Under the pieces are notes generated by a model. It was given only the letters and a program-made list of their open reading frames with translations. It was not told where the DNA came from and made no database searches. This document shows, in pieces, positions 38,300 through 48,091 of a DNA stretch of 64,000 bases. Made by a program: the position numbers and the translations under genes. The stretch is from Theocolax elegans (taxonomy: Eukaryota; Arthropoda; Insecta; Hymenoptera; Cerocephalidae): assembly GCA_026168455.1 (NCBI GenBank), contig CM047429.1, forward strand, positions 32,385,850-32,449,849, written 5' to 3'. Position 1 is the stretch's first letter; each line of letters opens with the position of its first letter.

Positions 38300-40872
38300 C
38301 TAACCATTTATCTAACATTTCATTACCTAATCCACTTTCCATTGCTCATAGCACCAATTCACTTAGCATGTCGTCACCTAATTTATTTCCCATATCTCAT
38401 CACAATCATCTGTCTAGCAAGTCTTCACCTAATTTATTATTCATAACTCATAGCGACCATTTAACTGGCTCGAAATCACCTATTTCATCGCTCACATCAT
38501 ATCATCATAATTTATTACCTTACAATTATACTCGTGAAAAATTATCCTTGTATTTTTCTGGAACTGTATCTTACCTCATGGTGTCGGCTCTTTCCGCTTT
38601 CGACGCCATTGCGCCGGCCAGACTAATAACCGTTGGAAATAAATTCAAAACATGGGTGACAGCTGAAGTTAGAAGACTAATCAAATCTAGGAATGTAGCC
38701 TTTAAAATCTGTAAAGCCTTAAAACGCAAGGAGGACTACGAGAATTATAAATTATTAAGAAAGAAAATTTTCAGTTTACTCGACAGCAATAAATACAACT
38801 ACCTCTCAAATAAATTAAAAAAACGCTGCAGATCCAAAAACTGAATGGAGAGAATTAAGAAATCTGGGATTAGGCTCCAAAACCAATTTATCACCTCTGG
38901 ACACTTTCACCACCCAGCAACTAAATGTCCATTTTTTCTCGATCTCCAATCGGGTTTCACCGCTCACACCTTCTTCCCTAAACTCTCTTTGTTCCTCTGT
39001 TTTTAACTTCTCGGATCCAGCTAAGTTTAAGCTCAGCACAATTAGTCCTTCAGGAGTTCAACGTGCTCTGTTTAAAGCAAAATCAAGGGCAGTGGGGACA
39101 GACGGGTTGTCTGTGACGATGTTGAAAATGATTTAATCACAATTAACTCCACAGTTAACACCCCTGTTTAAAGAGATGTTATCGCTAGGCTTCTTTCCTG
39201 ATTGTTGGAAGAAGTCTTTACTTTCCCTCTAGCGAAGTCGAACAGAATTAAGTCATGCTCGGACACCAGACCTATTGCTAAACTCTGCGATGTCTCGAAA
39301 CTATTTGAGCGGTTAGTACATTATCGACTTACTTAGAAAAAAATAAAAAATTAATAGACATACAGGCAAGTTTTCGCAGAGGTCACAGCACGCAGACTGC
39401 ACTTTTGGGTGTTCTTGATGACATTAGAAGGGCTATTGATTCGCGCATGATTACTATATTGATCTTGTTCGACTTCTTCAAGGCATTCGATTCAGTGCCG
39501 CACGATCCACTGCTGCTTAAACTGCGCAATATAGGATGCTCAGATATGGTATTAAGGTGGTTTTTCCACTACTTATTTGTTAGTAGGTCGCACGAAAGCA
39601 GTGGTGGATGAGTTGGGCGTGTGCTCGGACTGGCTTAGGGTGAATTCGGGCGTACCTCAGGGCAGTATCTTGGGTCCCCTGCTTTTCTCGATCTATTATT
39701 CTTTTCGAGTTGGGTGTCCAGCGGATCACACAGGACGCGAACGCTGTTGCATTCTGGGCTGCTTTGAATGGCCTGAACCTAAACGTAAATAAAACCAAGG
39801 TAATGATCCTGGGCAGAAAGGCATATGTCTCGCGTGTGTACCTAACCACTGCCCCGTGAATTAAACTTTTGAACAATTACCTAGATTACGAAAATCAAGT
39901 AAAATCACTAGATGTTTGGTTGCTACCCACCTTGGACTGGTCCAAGCATGTTCTATCAATCTCTCAGAGGGTGCATGGGATTTTACGTTCAGTGCATTTT
40001 CACAGACAGGCATTCTCCAGGAACACTTGTAAATATCTAATTTTATCTAACTTATTATGCCTCACTTTGACTGCGCATGTGAAGTGTATAATGATTTGGA
40101 CCAAACTAGAATTTTGAAACTCCAGACTACTTAATATCTGTGTCAGTTTTGTGTGGGGTAATTTACGCAGATATGACCATGTGACGCCCTACAGACTTAA
40201 ACTGCATTGGTTATCGATTGAGTCGAGATGCCTGTTTTTCAACAGCTAATTATCATTTAGTATCTTGACGCATGACTCACCCCATTACCTATCAGATCAT
40301 TCCTCTAGAATTAATAACTCAACTGAACAACGCTTTTCATCTCGCCACCCTCCTAAGTCACTAGCTTATCTACCCCCTCGCACTGAATCTCTTCACCAAT
40401 CATTCGTCATCACTGCCACTAAACTGATAAATTCGCTTCCATTCACGTCATTTGAATCATCGCATCTCAACAGCTTTAAATCATCTGTTTTTAATGATTT
40501 GTTTAGTCTTGACTACATAGCGTAGGAGGAAAGAGTGGTTCATGAAAACTTGGTCCGTCCCCAAATCAGCCAAATCAGCAATACAGCGTAATAAGCGATA
40601 CTTAATGTTGCCTGCGATTTTGAATTGTTATTTATATTTCAGCGTCATCTTAAATAATTTTTTAATGCGGTTTTGTTACTTGTTATTTGTTTATTTTTAT
40701 ATTTATAAATTGTTATCTGCGTTTGTATTTTTTCTTTTGCATTTGTTATTTTTGTATATATTATTTTATTTTATTTTACTGTTTATTTATTATACTTATA
40801 GTTGTATTACTAGCGCTAACTTCGTAATTAGTGTTTACAGGGTTTCTACCCCTTTAAAACCAAATAAATAAT
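38297..40872 (+). pseudogene. CR1/Jockey-like LINE ORF2, 5'-truncated and broken
   Basis: This is a plus-strand LINE lacking ORF1 and most of the endonuclease. The linker after the endonuclease is visible at 38,578-38,844 (FKTWVTAEVRRLIKSRNVAF). RT motif A appears as FDFFKAFDSVPH (near 39,467-39,502) and motif B as VNSGVPQGSILGPLLFSIY (39,641-39,697). The catalytic FADD block is missing: the sequence jumps from SIYYS to the post-catalytic FELGV region near 39,700. The C-terminal region follows in shifted frames (39,869-40,117 and 40,265-40,525, ending LFSLDYIA). The 3' untranslated part is T-rich and ends AAATAAATAAT. Near the 5' end a ~51-bp tandem repeat (38,315-38,480) encodes repeated SSPNLF/SSPNLL-type peptides. 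(CT)n lies directly on both sides. Confidence 0.85.
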
Positions 40873-40905
40873 CTCTCTCTCTCTCTCTCTCCCTCTCTTC
40901 ATAAA
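40873..40905. repeat. (CT)n microsatellite at the LINE 3' end
   Basis: About 12 CT units, then CCCTCTC, follow directly after the LINE tail AAATAAATAAT. With the (CT)n at 38,262-38,296 it may represent a duplicated microsatellite target. Confidence 0.9.
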
Positions 40906-40919
40906 ATAGATTCTAACCA

Positions 40920-41655
40920 TGTTATTAACAAAATACCGCAAGAAAGTATAATGGGGGTAGTGTTACTCTTAGTCCGGAGAAAGTGAATAAAGTTAGAATT
41001 TCGGTTACTGAGTCGGTTTCTCTTAGCACAGGAGCAAACAAAAACAAAAACACAAATAAAACTAGAAATACACATAAAACTAGAGCTGAGAAAAATAAGA
41101 AAAGTGTTAATATAATAATCAATCCGACTAAGAATGTCACTGCTCCCACCAATGATAATGTCAATGACAATGACATTATAATGTAGGAGATTTGACTGGG
41201 TGGGGATTCTGCTGGAGAGCATAATGTCGTTTCAGAGGAATGATTATGGGTGGGTTTACTTAATGTGAACTCACTTAGGGTTCACATAAAGCAGAAACGT
41301 CTCTTTCTGATTGTCCCTGTTCTGACCTCTTTGGTGGTGAGATCAAGCTATACTCGAATTTATGTCAACGGATATACGGCAGTCTAACAGAATAGAAATG
41401 ACTTAAAAATTGCTTTTACAAAGAATCCTGTATTTCTAGAAACGCTACGAATATACTGTCGTAAATATAGTAATAAGATCATTATGAGTGATCTGAATGC
41501 CGATATTTTAAAAGATAGTGATGATGATAAGTTTGTGCGTATTCTTGTTGCAGAACTGTATCTGCAATTAGTCCGCTATGGGCCCGTGCATTTTACAATA
41601 ACATCGCGTGCATGGTTAGACGTGCTCCTATTCGATGACAATGACACTATTATTA
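40920..41655 (+). pseudogene. LINE fragment: end of ORF1 and part of the endonuclease
   Basis: The left part (about 40,983-41,186) is a basic, Asn/Lys/Thr-rich frame like the C-terminal tail of a LINE ORF1. It is followed by the start of an apurinic-like endonuclease, LLNVNSLR, near 41,255. After a frame break a further endonuclease segment is clear at 41,484-41,650: MSDLNADIL, then RAWLDVLLFDDNDTII. These match the central part of the exonuclease/endonuclease/phosphatase fold found in Jockey and CR1 LINEs, which nicks the target before reverse transcription. The strand matches the LINE just upstream, but the order is wrong for one copy, so this is a separate fragment. Downstream the frame runs into unrelated sequence to 41,864. 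Confidence 0.7.
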
Positions 41656-42602
41656 ATACACGTACAATTTATTTATTTAATTATCAGGGAAAAGCGGCTC
41701 CGAAGAACATGTTCTTTTCCTCGCCACGAGGTCGAGGAGTCAATCTCGCGAGACACGGTAGCGGAGATTGGACGATCTCCTACGCATTGACATGTGTCAT
41801 GGGAAACACATGGATGGAAAAGAAAACGATTATATTTATATTAAATAAATATGCGACCGATTAATAACAACTAAACAAAAATTTATTCGCATAATAACAT
41901 ACGGAATTCCCGATAATGAGTACTGTATATTCCCCCGGTCGAGTGATGCTTGCGCGGCAAGCGGAGAGGTTGTCCCCCGCGCTCGCCCCACGTAAAGCAC
42001 GTTGGTTTCGGTAACACTAGTGTATTACCGAACAATCACAGAAACTCTCACACTAATACACTCTAAATATAAGACCGACTAACATCGGGTACTTATAAGG
42101 CTGACCGGTCTATGCGCCCTGGCGGAAGTCGGCGCTTCGATGTATCCTGGCCGCTTGATGTGGCCCGGTGTTCTGTCGTCCGGGTCCTTTGCACTGTACT
42201 TGGTCACTGAATACACATGAACACGTATGAATCACTCGCGATAAACGGCTTTCCGGTGGCCGGATGAATCGAACCGGTACTACCCGTGTCGCGGTACCGA
42301 TAATTAAACGTGCCTCTGAAATTATACGATCGCGGTCCTCGACGGTCGTAAACTGAACATTTCGGGTGATTCAGGATCGCCGAAAAGTAACTAACGCACT
42401 CACACTAGTTTACAATAATACATGGATGTACGCACACATCCTTGCGCGATTATATAAACAAACGGTTCACGCGGCCTTGACTGTATACAGTGCAATACAT
42501 AAACACAATATACTCTTTTATATTCTATTAAATTTAACATGTACAACGAAATATTATTTCCTAATATTATTTTATTTTATTGCAATGACTTCTTGTCGTA
42601 AA
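41656..42602 (-). other. Probable 3' LTR region of the Gypsy element
   Basis: This stretch lies immediately downstream, on the minus strand, of the polypurine tract of the Gypsy remnant, where the 3' LTR should be. I could not match it to a second LTR copy in the window, and I see no clear TG...CA ends. The boundary is therefore unknown, and the part left of about 41,900 may be unrelated. Confidence 0.3.
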
Positions 42603-42620
42603 GCCCCCCCCCCTAAACTC
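42603..42620 (-). other. Polypurine tract of the Gypsy element
   Basis: On the minus strand GAGTTTAGGGGGGGGGGC overlaps the end of a pol reading frame (DDVEFRGGG). In Gypsy-type elements a purine run here primes plus-strand DNA synthesis next to the 3' LTR. Confidence 0.6.
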
Positions 42621-43190
42621 TACATCATCCTGCTGATGTGAGGGTTGAAAAGAGAGCAATGTAATGAACGATAATATGCACGCAAAGTTGATTGTCCCCG
42701 TCAAAACGAATTAGGACTGAGGGGCGGTGAAATCTCTCCCGAAGAAGATCAGCGTCGTTTCTGGGATAGTGCGAGTCGTGAATCCACGCATCCTATGTTC
42801 GATGGGCACAACTAATCTCCAGCCTTCCTGTTGATCTCTAGTCGGGTCCAGAACCCTATCTTCTGAGGACATGACTTCATAGTGTTCAGTCTATCGATGT
42901 ACCAAATCGAAGATTATGTCAAAGGAAGCTATCTCATCACCATCCGCGGTTGGGTTAACTGCGCGAGAAAGCGCATCGGGGACGTAGTGGCTTCTTGTGC
43001 ACTATTTCGAAGTCCCACTGCCACATTTCAAGCACCCAACCTCCAATTTGCTGATGGATTCTTTAAGAGTCTTAAGGCATTTGAGCGCGCTGTGGTCCGT
43101 GATAGCTTTAAATTGTGTGACGGAAATCGTCACCGGTCGCGAATCGTGGCAGCAATTATTAATCGGTGCCGGAGTGTTATAATACATTTT
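42621..43190 (-). pseudogene. Ty3/Gypsy pol remnant: RNase H, start of integrase, pol end
   Basis: On the minus strand the RNase H end is visible as AITDHSALKCLKTL, and then in a shifted frame as WQWDFEIVHKK, followed by HYVPDALSRAVNP. These match the DHxAL and ADALSR landmarks at the RNase H/integrase boundary. The integrase N-terminus appears as GWRLVVPIEHRM and VLHDSHD near 42,830-42,760. Almost all of the integrase is then missing, and the sequence passes directly into the pol end and polypurine tract. There are at least two frameshifts. It is probably the 3' half of the element whose gag and protease lie at 48,077-49,720 on the same strand. The RT between them is missing. Confidence 0.75.
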
Positions 43191-43217
43191 AAATTTAGTT
43201 TTGAATAAATTTACAGT

Positions 43218-43513
43218 TGTGGTTAATATTTAAATTCATGAGTGTATCATTCCATATATTTCCTTTACTCTAAAAACCGCCGGTTCCGAGGTGGTTAGTC
43301 GTCGGTATTCCCTCTGTGACGCGGAGTCGAGTGGAGGTGTTGGCAGGTTGTTAAGTTGTTATTTATCTAATTTTATTAAGATTGTTATTAATATCGCCAG
43401 GCGCCCAGTTCAATATAATCGGTGATATAGCCAATTTTTGATGTCGCTACGACGGAACCGCCGTCGGTTCATTAAGTTAATTTATTTTTCAGCCGACGAA
43501 AAGTAGCGTCACA
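43218..43513 (+). mobile_element. Candidate LTR immediately upstream of a tRNA-Lys primer site
   Basis: The sequence directly before the primer-binding site should be an LTR 3' end, and it does end ..GTCACA (43,508-43,513). A plausible start is TGTGGTTAAT at 43,218, which would give a ~296-bp LTR with TG...CA ends. No second copy is present to confirm it. Confidence 0.4.
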
Positions 43514-43516
43514 AAA

Positions 43517-43534
43517 TGGCGCCCAACGTGGGGC
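43517..43534 (+). promoter_or_regulatory. Retroelement primer-binding site, tRNA-Lys(CTT) type
   Basis: TGGCGCCCAACGTGGGGC is an 18-nt perfect complement to the 3' end of insect tRNA-Lys(CTT), including its CCA, as I know that tRNA. It sits 3 nt after a CA-ending candidate LTR, the standard spacing for priming minus-strand DNA in Gypsy-type elements. It marks a plus-strand LTR element, opposite in strand to the Gypsy fragments on both sides. Confidence 0.8.
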
Positions 43535-43819
43535 TGTAATTGATGGCACAGTAAAGTGTGTGATTGCAAATCCGTCCGGAATTTTGTTTAAAACCAACAC
43601 CATTTATTAAGTGTTAAATTTTTAGAATAGTTGGTGATTTATGTTGAATTTTTATACATACCTGTTGCCAATTGGGCGGGCCTTCCTGTTTGTGTAAACG
43701 TCGTGCCAAATATACAATTTATTTAATTATTATTTAATATTTGTAATAATTATCTATTAATTTATATTTACATATATATCTATTTTATATAAATATTTAT
43801 TACATATATATATATATAT

Positions 43820-45328
43820 TGTCACACCGCACTGGGGATCAGGGTGCGGGTGATAAAATCGATATCAATTAATAAAACAGAGAATTTATTATATGATATA
43901 AATTAAGTACACGGATGCCAGTCGTGCTCGCGGCTATATATTAACGGCTGCTATTTATTAATAATTACGCTTAATTAAGTATAACGTCGTGAGGGCTCGA
44001 TATTTGGCTCAGTATAATTTCACGCGCGGCGATATAGCTATTACTCGATCGAATATCCGCTCGATCGACGAAAATGGCGACGCCGGCCACGTGTGCGAAT
44101 ACGCGAAAAGGGGAATAGCGGCACACACACCTTACGAGGAGAGAAACACGGGTATGGATAGCACTTTGCACCAACCTTATACTGCAATTTCGCTCTCTCG
44201 GTTGCACCCGGTGCACACTCTCCGGACTCTCTCTCTATCGTACGGGAAGCGGTCGAAAATATCGCTCAATCTCGCCTCGTTGCGTCTGCTCATGGCCAAG
44301 TTCCCGAGCTCTCTGCCTTCGTCCTGCGAGAGCGCCACGCGCATGCGTCGCGACCGTCTCCGCGCAGTGCGAGCGCGGTCGTATAGCGAGAGCGACTTGG
44401 TGTTGTTGTTGACGTTCTGCTAGGCTGTTCGAGTGAGACGACGACGACGACGACGACGACTTGGCGACGACAAGGCTGCTATTTGGTAATTATTACCTCG
44501 TTCCTCGCTATTTATCAGCTAATCGATCCGTGAGTTTCTTTCAGGTGGGCAACGAATCTTACTGCCGTAGTTAACGAGTCGTGGCTGCTCGGCGGATGCA
44601 TGTACGTGTCGCTATCTTCGTCTCTCTCTATTTCGTGGCTCCTTGGCTGCTGAGACGTCTCTTCACGACGTCGGCTCCGGAGGTTGTTCCTCGGGTCTAC
44701 TGCGCGGCTGCTATTATACGGTCAGGAGTAACTTGACAGGTGCCTTGTTATTTAGTTAGTATATGTGAGCAACGTTTATGCTCACATAACCTCTAACCCT
44801 GGCTCCTATACACCTCTACTCCTGTACACAGTCTTGTGTACTCCTCTCTGCTCCTTAGTGTTGAAAACATATTCATTATTACGTTTTACAGGTTGATCTC
44901 CCTGTGCGAGTTTGTAGCTGCTGGATGGCTCCTTCAGGATTGAGGCTACTACGGATATGCTGTTATGATTGCTGCAGCTGCAACAGCCGTCTTCCTTATA
45001 CTTTGGACCTCGACGCCCTGTCCATGCTCTTATGCTGCCTTCGTACTCAGCTGATGTCTCCAGGCTCTCCGAGTGCTGTTCGCCCTGCATGTAGCCTCTT
45101 GGTGGCTACTGGTTTCCTCGACTCCTGTGTGTGCTGGCTCCGCTTCTGTTCTAGGGTGTAGCTTGTTCGGTTTTAGGGGATTATCTTCTATAATAGGTAG
45201 CTAGGGATATGTGTGCTCGGTGCTAGGCTTGTTTAGTATACGGTTTAGGTAGATAAATTGGGTAATAGGTAGATAGGAATGTGTGTATGCTCGCTTTGCA
45301 CCATGACAGGCACACTTGCCTTGTCACA
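43820..45328 (+). mobile_element. Candidate solo LTR X
   Basis: The sequence starts TGTCACACCGCACTGGGGAT and ends CCTTGTCACA, with TG...CA ends. It is flanked by AT-dinucleotide runs that could hide a target duplication. It contains AATAAAACAGAGAATTT near its start, a (GAC)n run at 44,435-44,461 and a GCGCATGCGT element near 44,339. Its first ~30 bp resemble the start of candidate LTR Y on the opposite strand, and both end TGTCACA. I found no protein in it. Ends and class are uncertain. Confidence 0.4.
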
Positions 45329-45536
45329 ATATATATGTATATTTCCGCCAGACTTGTGTTTCTGTTTCAGTAATTGCTCAATTTATTAACGCCGGTATTA
45401 ACCGTTGGTAGTGGAGCAAGCACGCCTAAACCGCCAGTATTAATTGTCGGTATTTGAAACAAATTGGCAAACCTGCCAGATTTTTATTCTGTTACAGGTT
45501 TCCAGTTTGTAAACCGCCAGTTACGAAGATATATAG

Positions 45537-46865
45537 TGTGACATTGTAGTTATACTACATGTCACGTAGAAAATAAAACAGCGAGACAAGGTATAGTATA
45601 GCACCTGTCAAGCTTACTATGCGAAGTAAGCGTGCTGTACATACCAATCAAGTCCTAAAATGACACACATATGTGAATGTGTGAAACCGGAATAGGCTTG
45701 CATTGCGTAGTAAGCAGGAGAACCCGAAGCAAAGGAGATGCGACTCCTGACTGCGCACAATTGCACACACACATACTGCTCCGTTGATCCAGCATCCTAA
45801 TGCCTTGTCCAGCACCAGGAATGACCCGTACAGTATCCCCAGGTCCCGTCCAGCCTTGAATGCCCTCTCCAGCACCCAAGATAAGCCTCCGATGTTGAGC
45901 AGCCCAGGTGAAGACTCCAGCCCTTGCAATGAATGTAGCGCCTTGCGCTTAAGCAACGGTGCACCGCCAACCAAAGTACCTGAAACGGTAGGACCAAAAG
46001 GAAAGGAGATGACAGGTCTAGTTTGAGGTTATGGAAGGCACAAGTAAACATTCAAACTAGAGCCCGAGGAAAGCAGATAAATTACCTCGGCGGCACTCCA
46101 AAGGACGACGACGATTCACCGCCGCCTGGCTCCACTCACTGAGGGTTGTTATGGGGCGCCGATGTGCTCCAACTCTCCGGAAACTCCAAGCCGAGGATCA
46201 TGTATCGACGCTATACGGCACCTGCAATGAAGAAACTCGAGGGACTCGATTTAGACTAAGATCGAAGTAACAAGGAACGATCTATAAGCTTACATCGCAG
46301 ATAGTACTCTCAGCAGGGCCGCAATTACTCGATCACTATTCAGCACCAAGAAAGTCAACGTCGTCGACGACATCCCCGTCGAGGCAGCGAAACCACAGCC
46401 CGAGCGGTCAGTACGAACGCAGCCGAGCGCGCACGACTCGAGACGCGAGAGTAGGCGCGCATGCGCAATACGTATAGAAGAACTCTCTCTCTCTTCGTGC
46501 GTGCCGATGATCGTCAGACTGCGACCGACCATCGATTGTTTGACTCTAACCCGCAATTTTAAGGGCTACGCGTGTGTCCGAGAGATCCAGGAGACGAGCG
46601 TCCAGGTGAGCCGTGCTCTTTCCTCCCAAATCCAGCTTCCTTAAAGTGTGTGTGCGCGACGCGTAGTTAGGTGCGGAACGGCCCGCAATCGCGCGAACGC
46701 GAGCGACCGCGGCCAATGTGATTGGCACTTTGAACGGCAAAGCCGCTGCTTTGCCGTGTAGTACTCGTAAGCACATTAAGTGCAATAAATCTGCAATCTT
46801 TTAGCTAAGTTTCTTTTATTTGTGTTTTAATCGTGACTCCACCCTAATCCCCAGTGGACACGTCA
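45537..46865 (-). mobile_element. Candidate solo LTR Y, related to X and inverted
   Basis: Read on the minus strand it starts TGACGTGTCCACTGGGGATT and ends CAATGTCACA. It shares CACTGGGGATYAGGGTG with candidate X at the same position near the start, the same TGTCACA end, and a palindromic GCGCATGCGC (46,457-46,466). I saw no clear 5-bp target duplication. The ~200 bp between X and Y (45,329-45,536) has repeated CCGCCAGT-type words and no coding sequence. An alternative is that X and Y are the two ends of a single inverted-repeat element. Confidence 0.35.
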
Positions 46866-47067
46866 GAATAGATATAATGTGCTTAAGAGTATAAGCACAA
46901 GGTGATAATTTAATTAAATTTAATTAATCTATTTATTAAATTACCTTACGGCACGAGGTTGTAGATAATTGTTGTGGTGAGGTCACGTTTTTTGATTGGT
47001 GACATGGATTGGTCAGGTTTTTTATAATTTGTATAAAGTTATTTTACCGGCGGATTACTAATTTAAA

Positions 47068-48091
47068 ATGGCTGAACACGTCAAACAGATGCATATATTA
47101 CTCGAGGGTACCGCCGATAGAGATAGACGTAATATGAAGCGGACGATCGACAAAATGGCGGATGAACATGTCAGTAGGAAGTTAGCGTCACGTCGGCTGT
47201 GTGATGATGGCAGTTGATAATGCTGCAAAGCAGACACGAAGGTGGAAAAAGAGCGCTACTACCTCAGATAAAGGAGTAGGTGACAGAGAGATGGCAACAT
47301 CTGAAGACGGGAGCCTAGCGGACAGTGAGGCGGACAGTGAGTTACCGCCAAGCGGAACTGATAAAGGAAATGCTACCGACGAAAGACTGCCGACGTACAC
47401 GACGGTCATGAAGTGTACTACATGCTCGTATTCCAATACGATTACGACGTTGTCTGCCATGGGCTTGCCGATTATGTCGTCTTTGATGTTACCATCGTCT
47501 AGTTATGCGCTAACACCTCTCACCATGCCGCAGGAGTTGTGTAATTATATCCGTCAGCATCCGACCGAATGGGGTGCGTTAATGACACAAATAGGTGTAT
47601 TTTCCGCCAGGTCTAATCGTGTGAATAGGGGTGATCGAGAGACTGCATTGAGTCCGAACGGTTCCAAGAAATCGAATAAGAAGAAGAGCATTATTTCCGC
47701 CGAATCAGATGCGTTCATACCGTCAGGTCGATCCGACACTGAGTCTGGTAACTCTAGTGCGGAAGAAGCGAATCACAAGAGGAGGAAGAGCGTAGATCCG
47801 ACGAAGAAGGCTGAGAAGTCAAAGAGTGAGAAGTCATTGAGTATGGCAAACTCTACGAGATGCAGTACGGCGATCAAACCGATTGATTTGAAATACGTTG
47901 AATCACCACTGAATCAATGTGGTTTGCCGAATGGCAACGATGACTGCCAAAAGCAGAATGCTTATCTAAAGTCCTTAACGAAGAACAAATTCCCACTCAG
48001 ACCGAAGTTGGTTTCAAAATTAAGTCCGAGTGTAAGGATCCTATACGTTCTGGGGATTCGACAGATGGAAAAGTTCTTAGAACTTAGGTAA
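47068..48091 (+). pseudogene. Gag-like or ORF1-like protein of unknown family
   Basis: A plus-strand frame starts at an ATG at 47,068 (MAEHVKQMHILLEGTADRDR). It breaks near 47,200, and a 296-codon frame continues from there to 48,091. The protein is Ser/Lys/Asp/Glu-rich, with a central basic block (KKSNKKKSIISAE; NHKRRKSVDPTKK) and no zinc knuckle or enzymatic motif. It lies downstream of the tRNA-Lys primer site on the same strand, and it ends exactly where the minus-strand Gypsy gag-pol begins. That suggests the gag of a plus-strand LTR element cut off there. The family is not recognised, so a host-derived or LINE ORF1 origin is possible. Confidence 0.4.

Noticed and set aside
38174..38446. 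90-codon frame with Pro/Ser/Leu runs
   Set aside because: It is a translation of the C-rich and (CT)n microsatellite and the adjoining 51-bp repeats.
45648..46051. Overlapping 75-108-codon frames on both strands
   Set aside because: They lie inside candidate LTR Y and have no recognisable domain or consistent frame preference.
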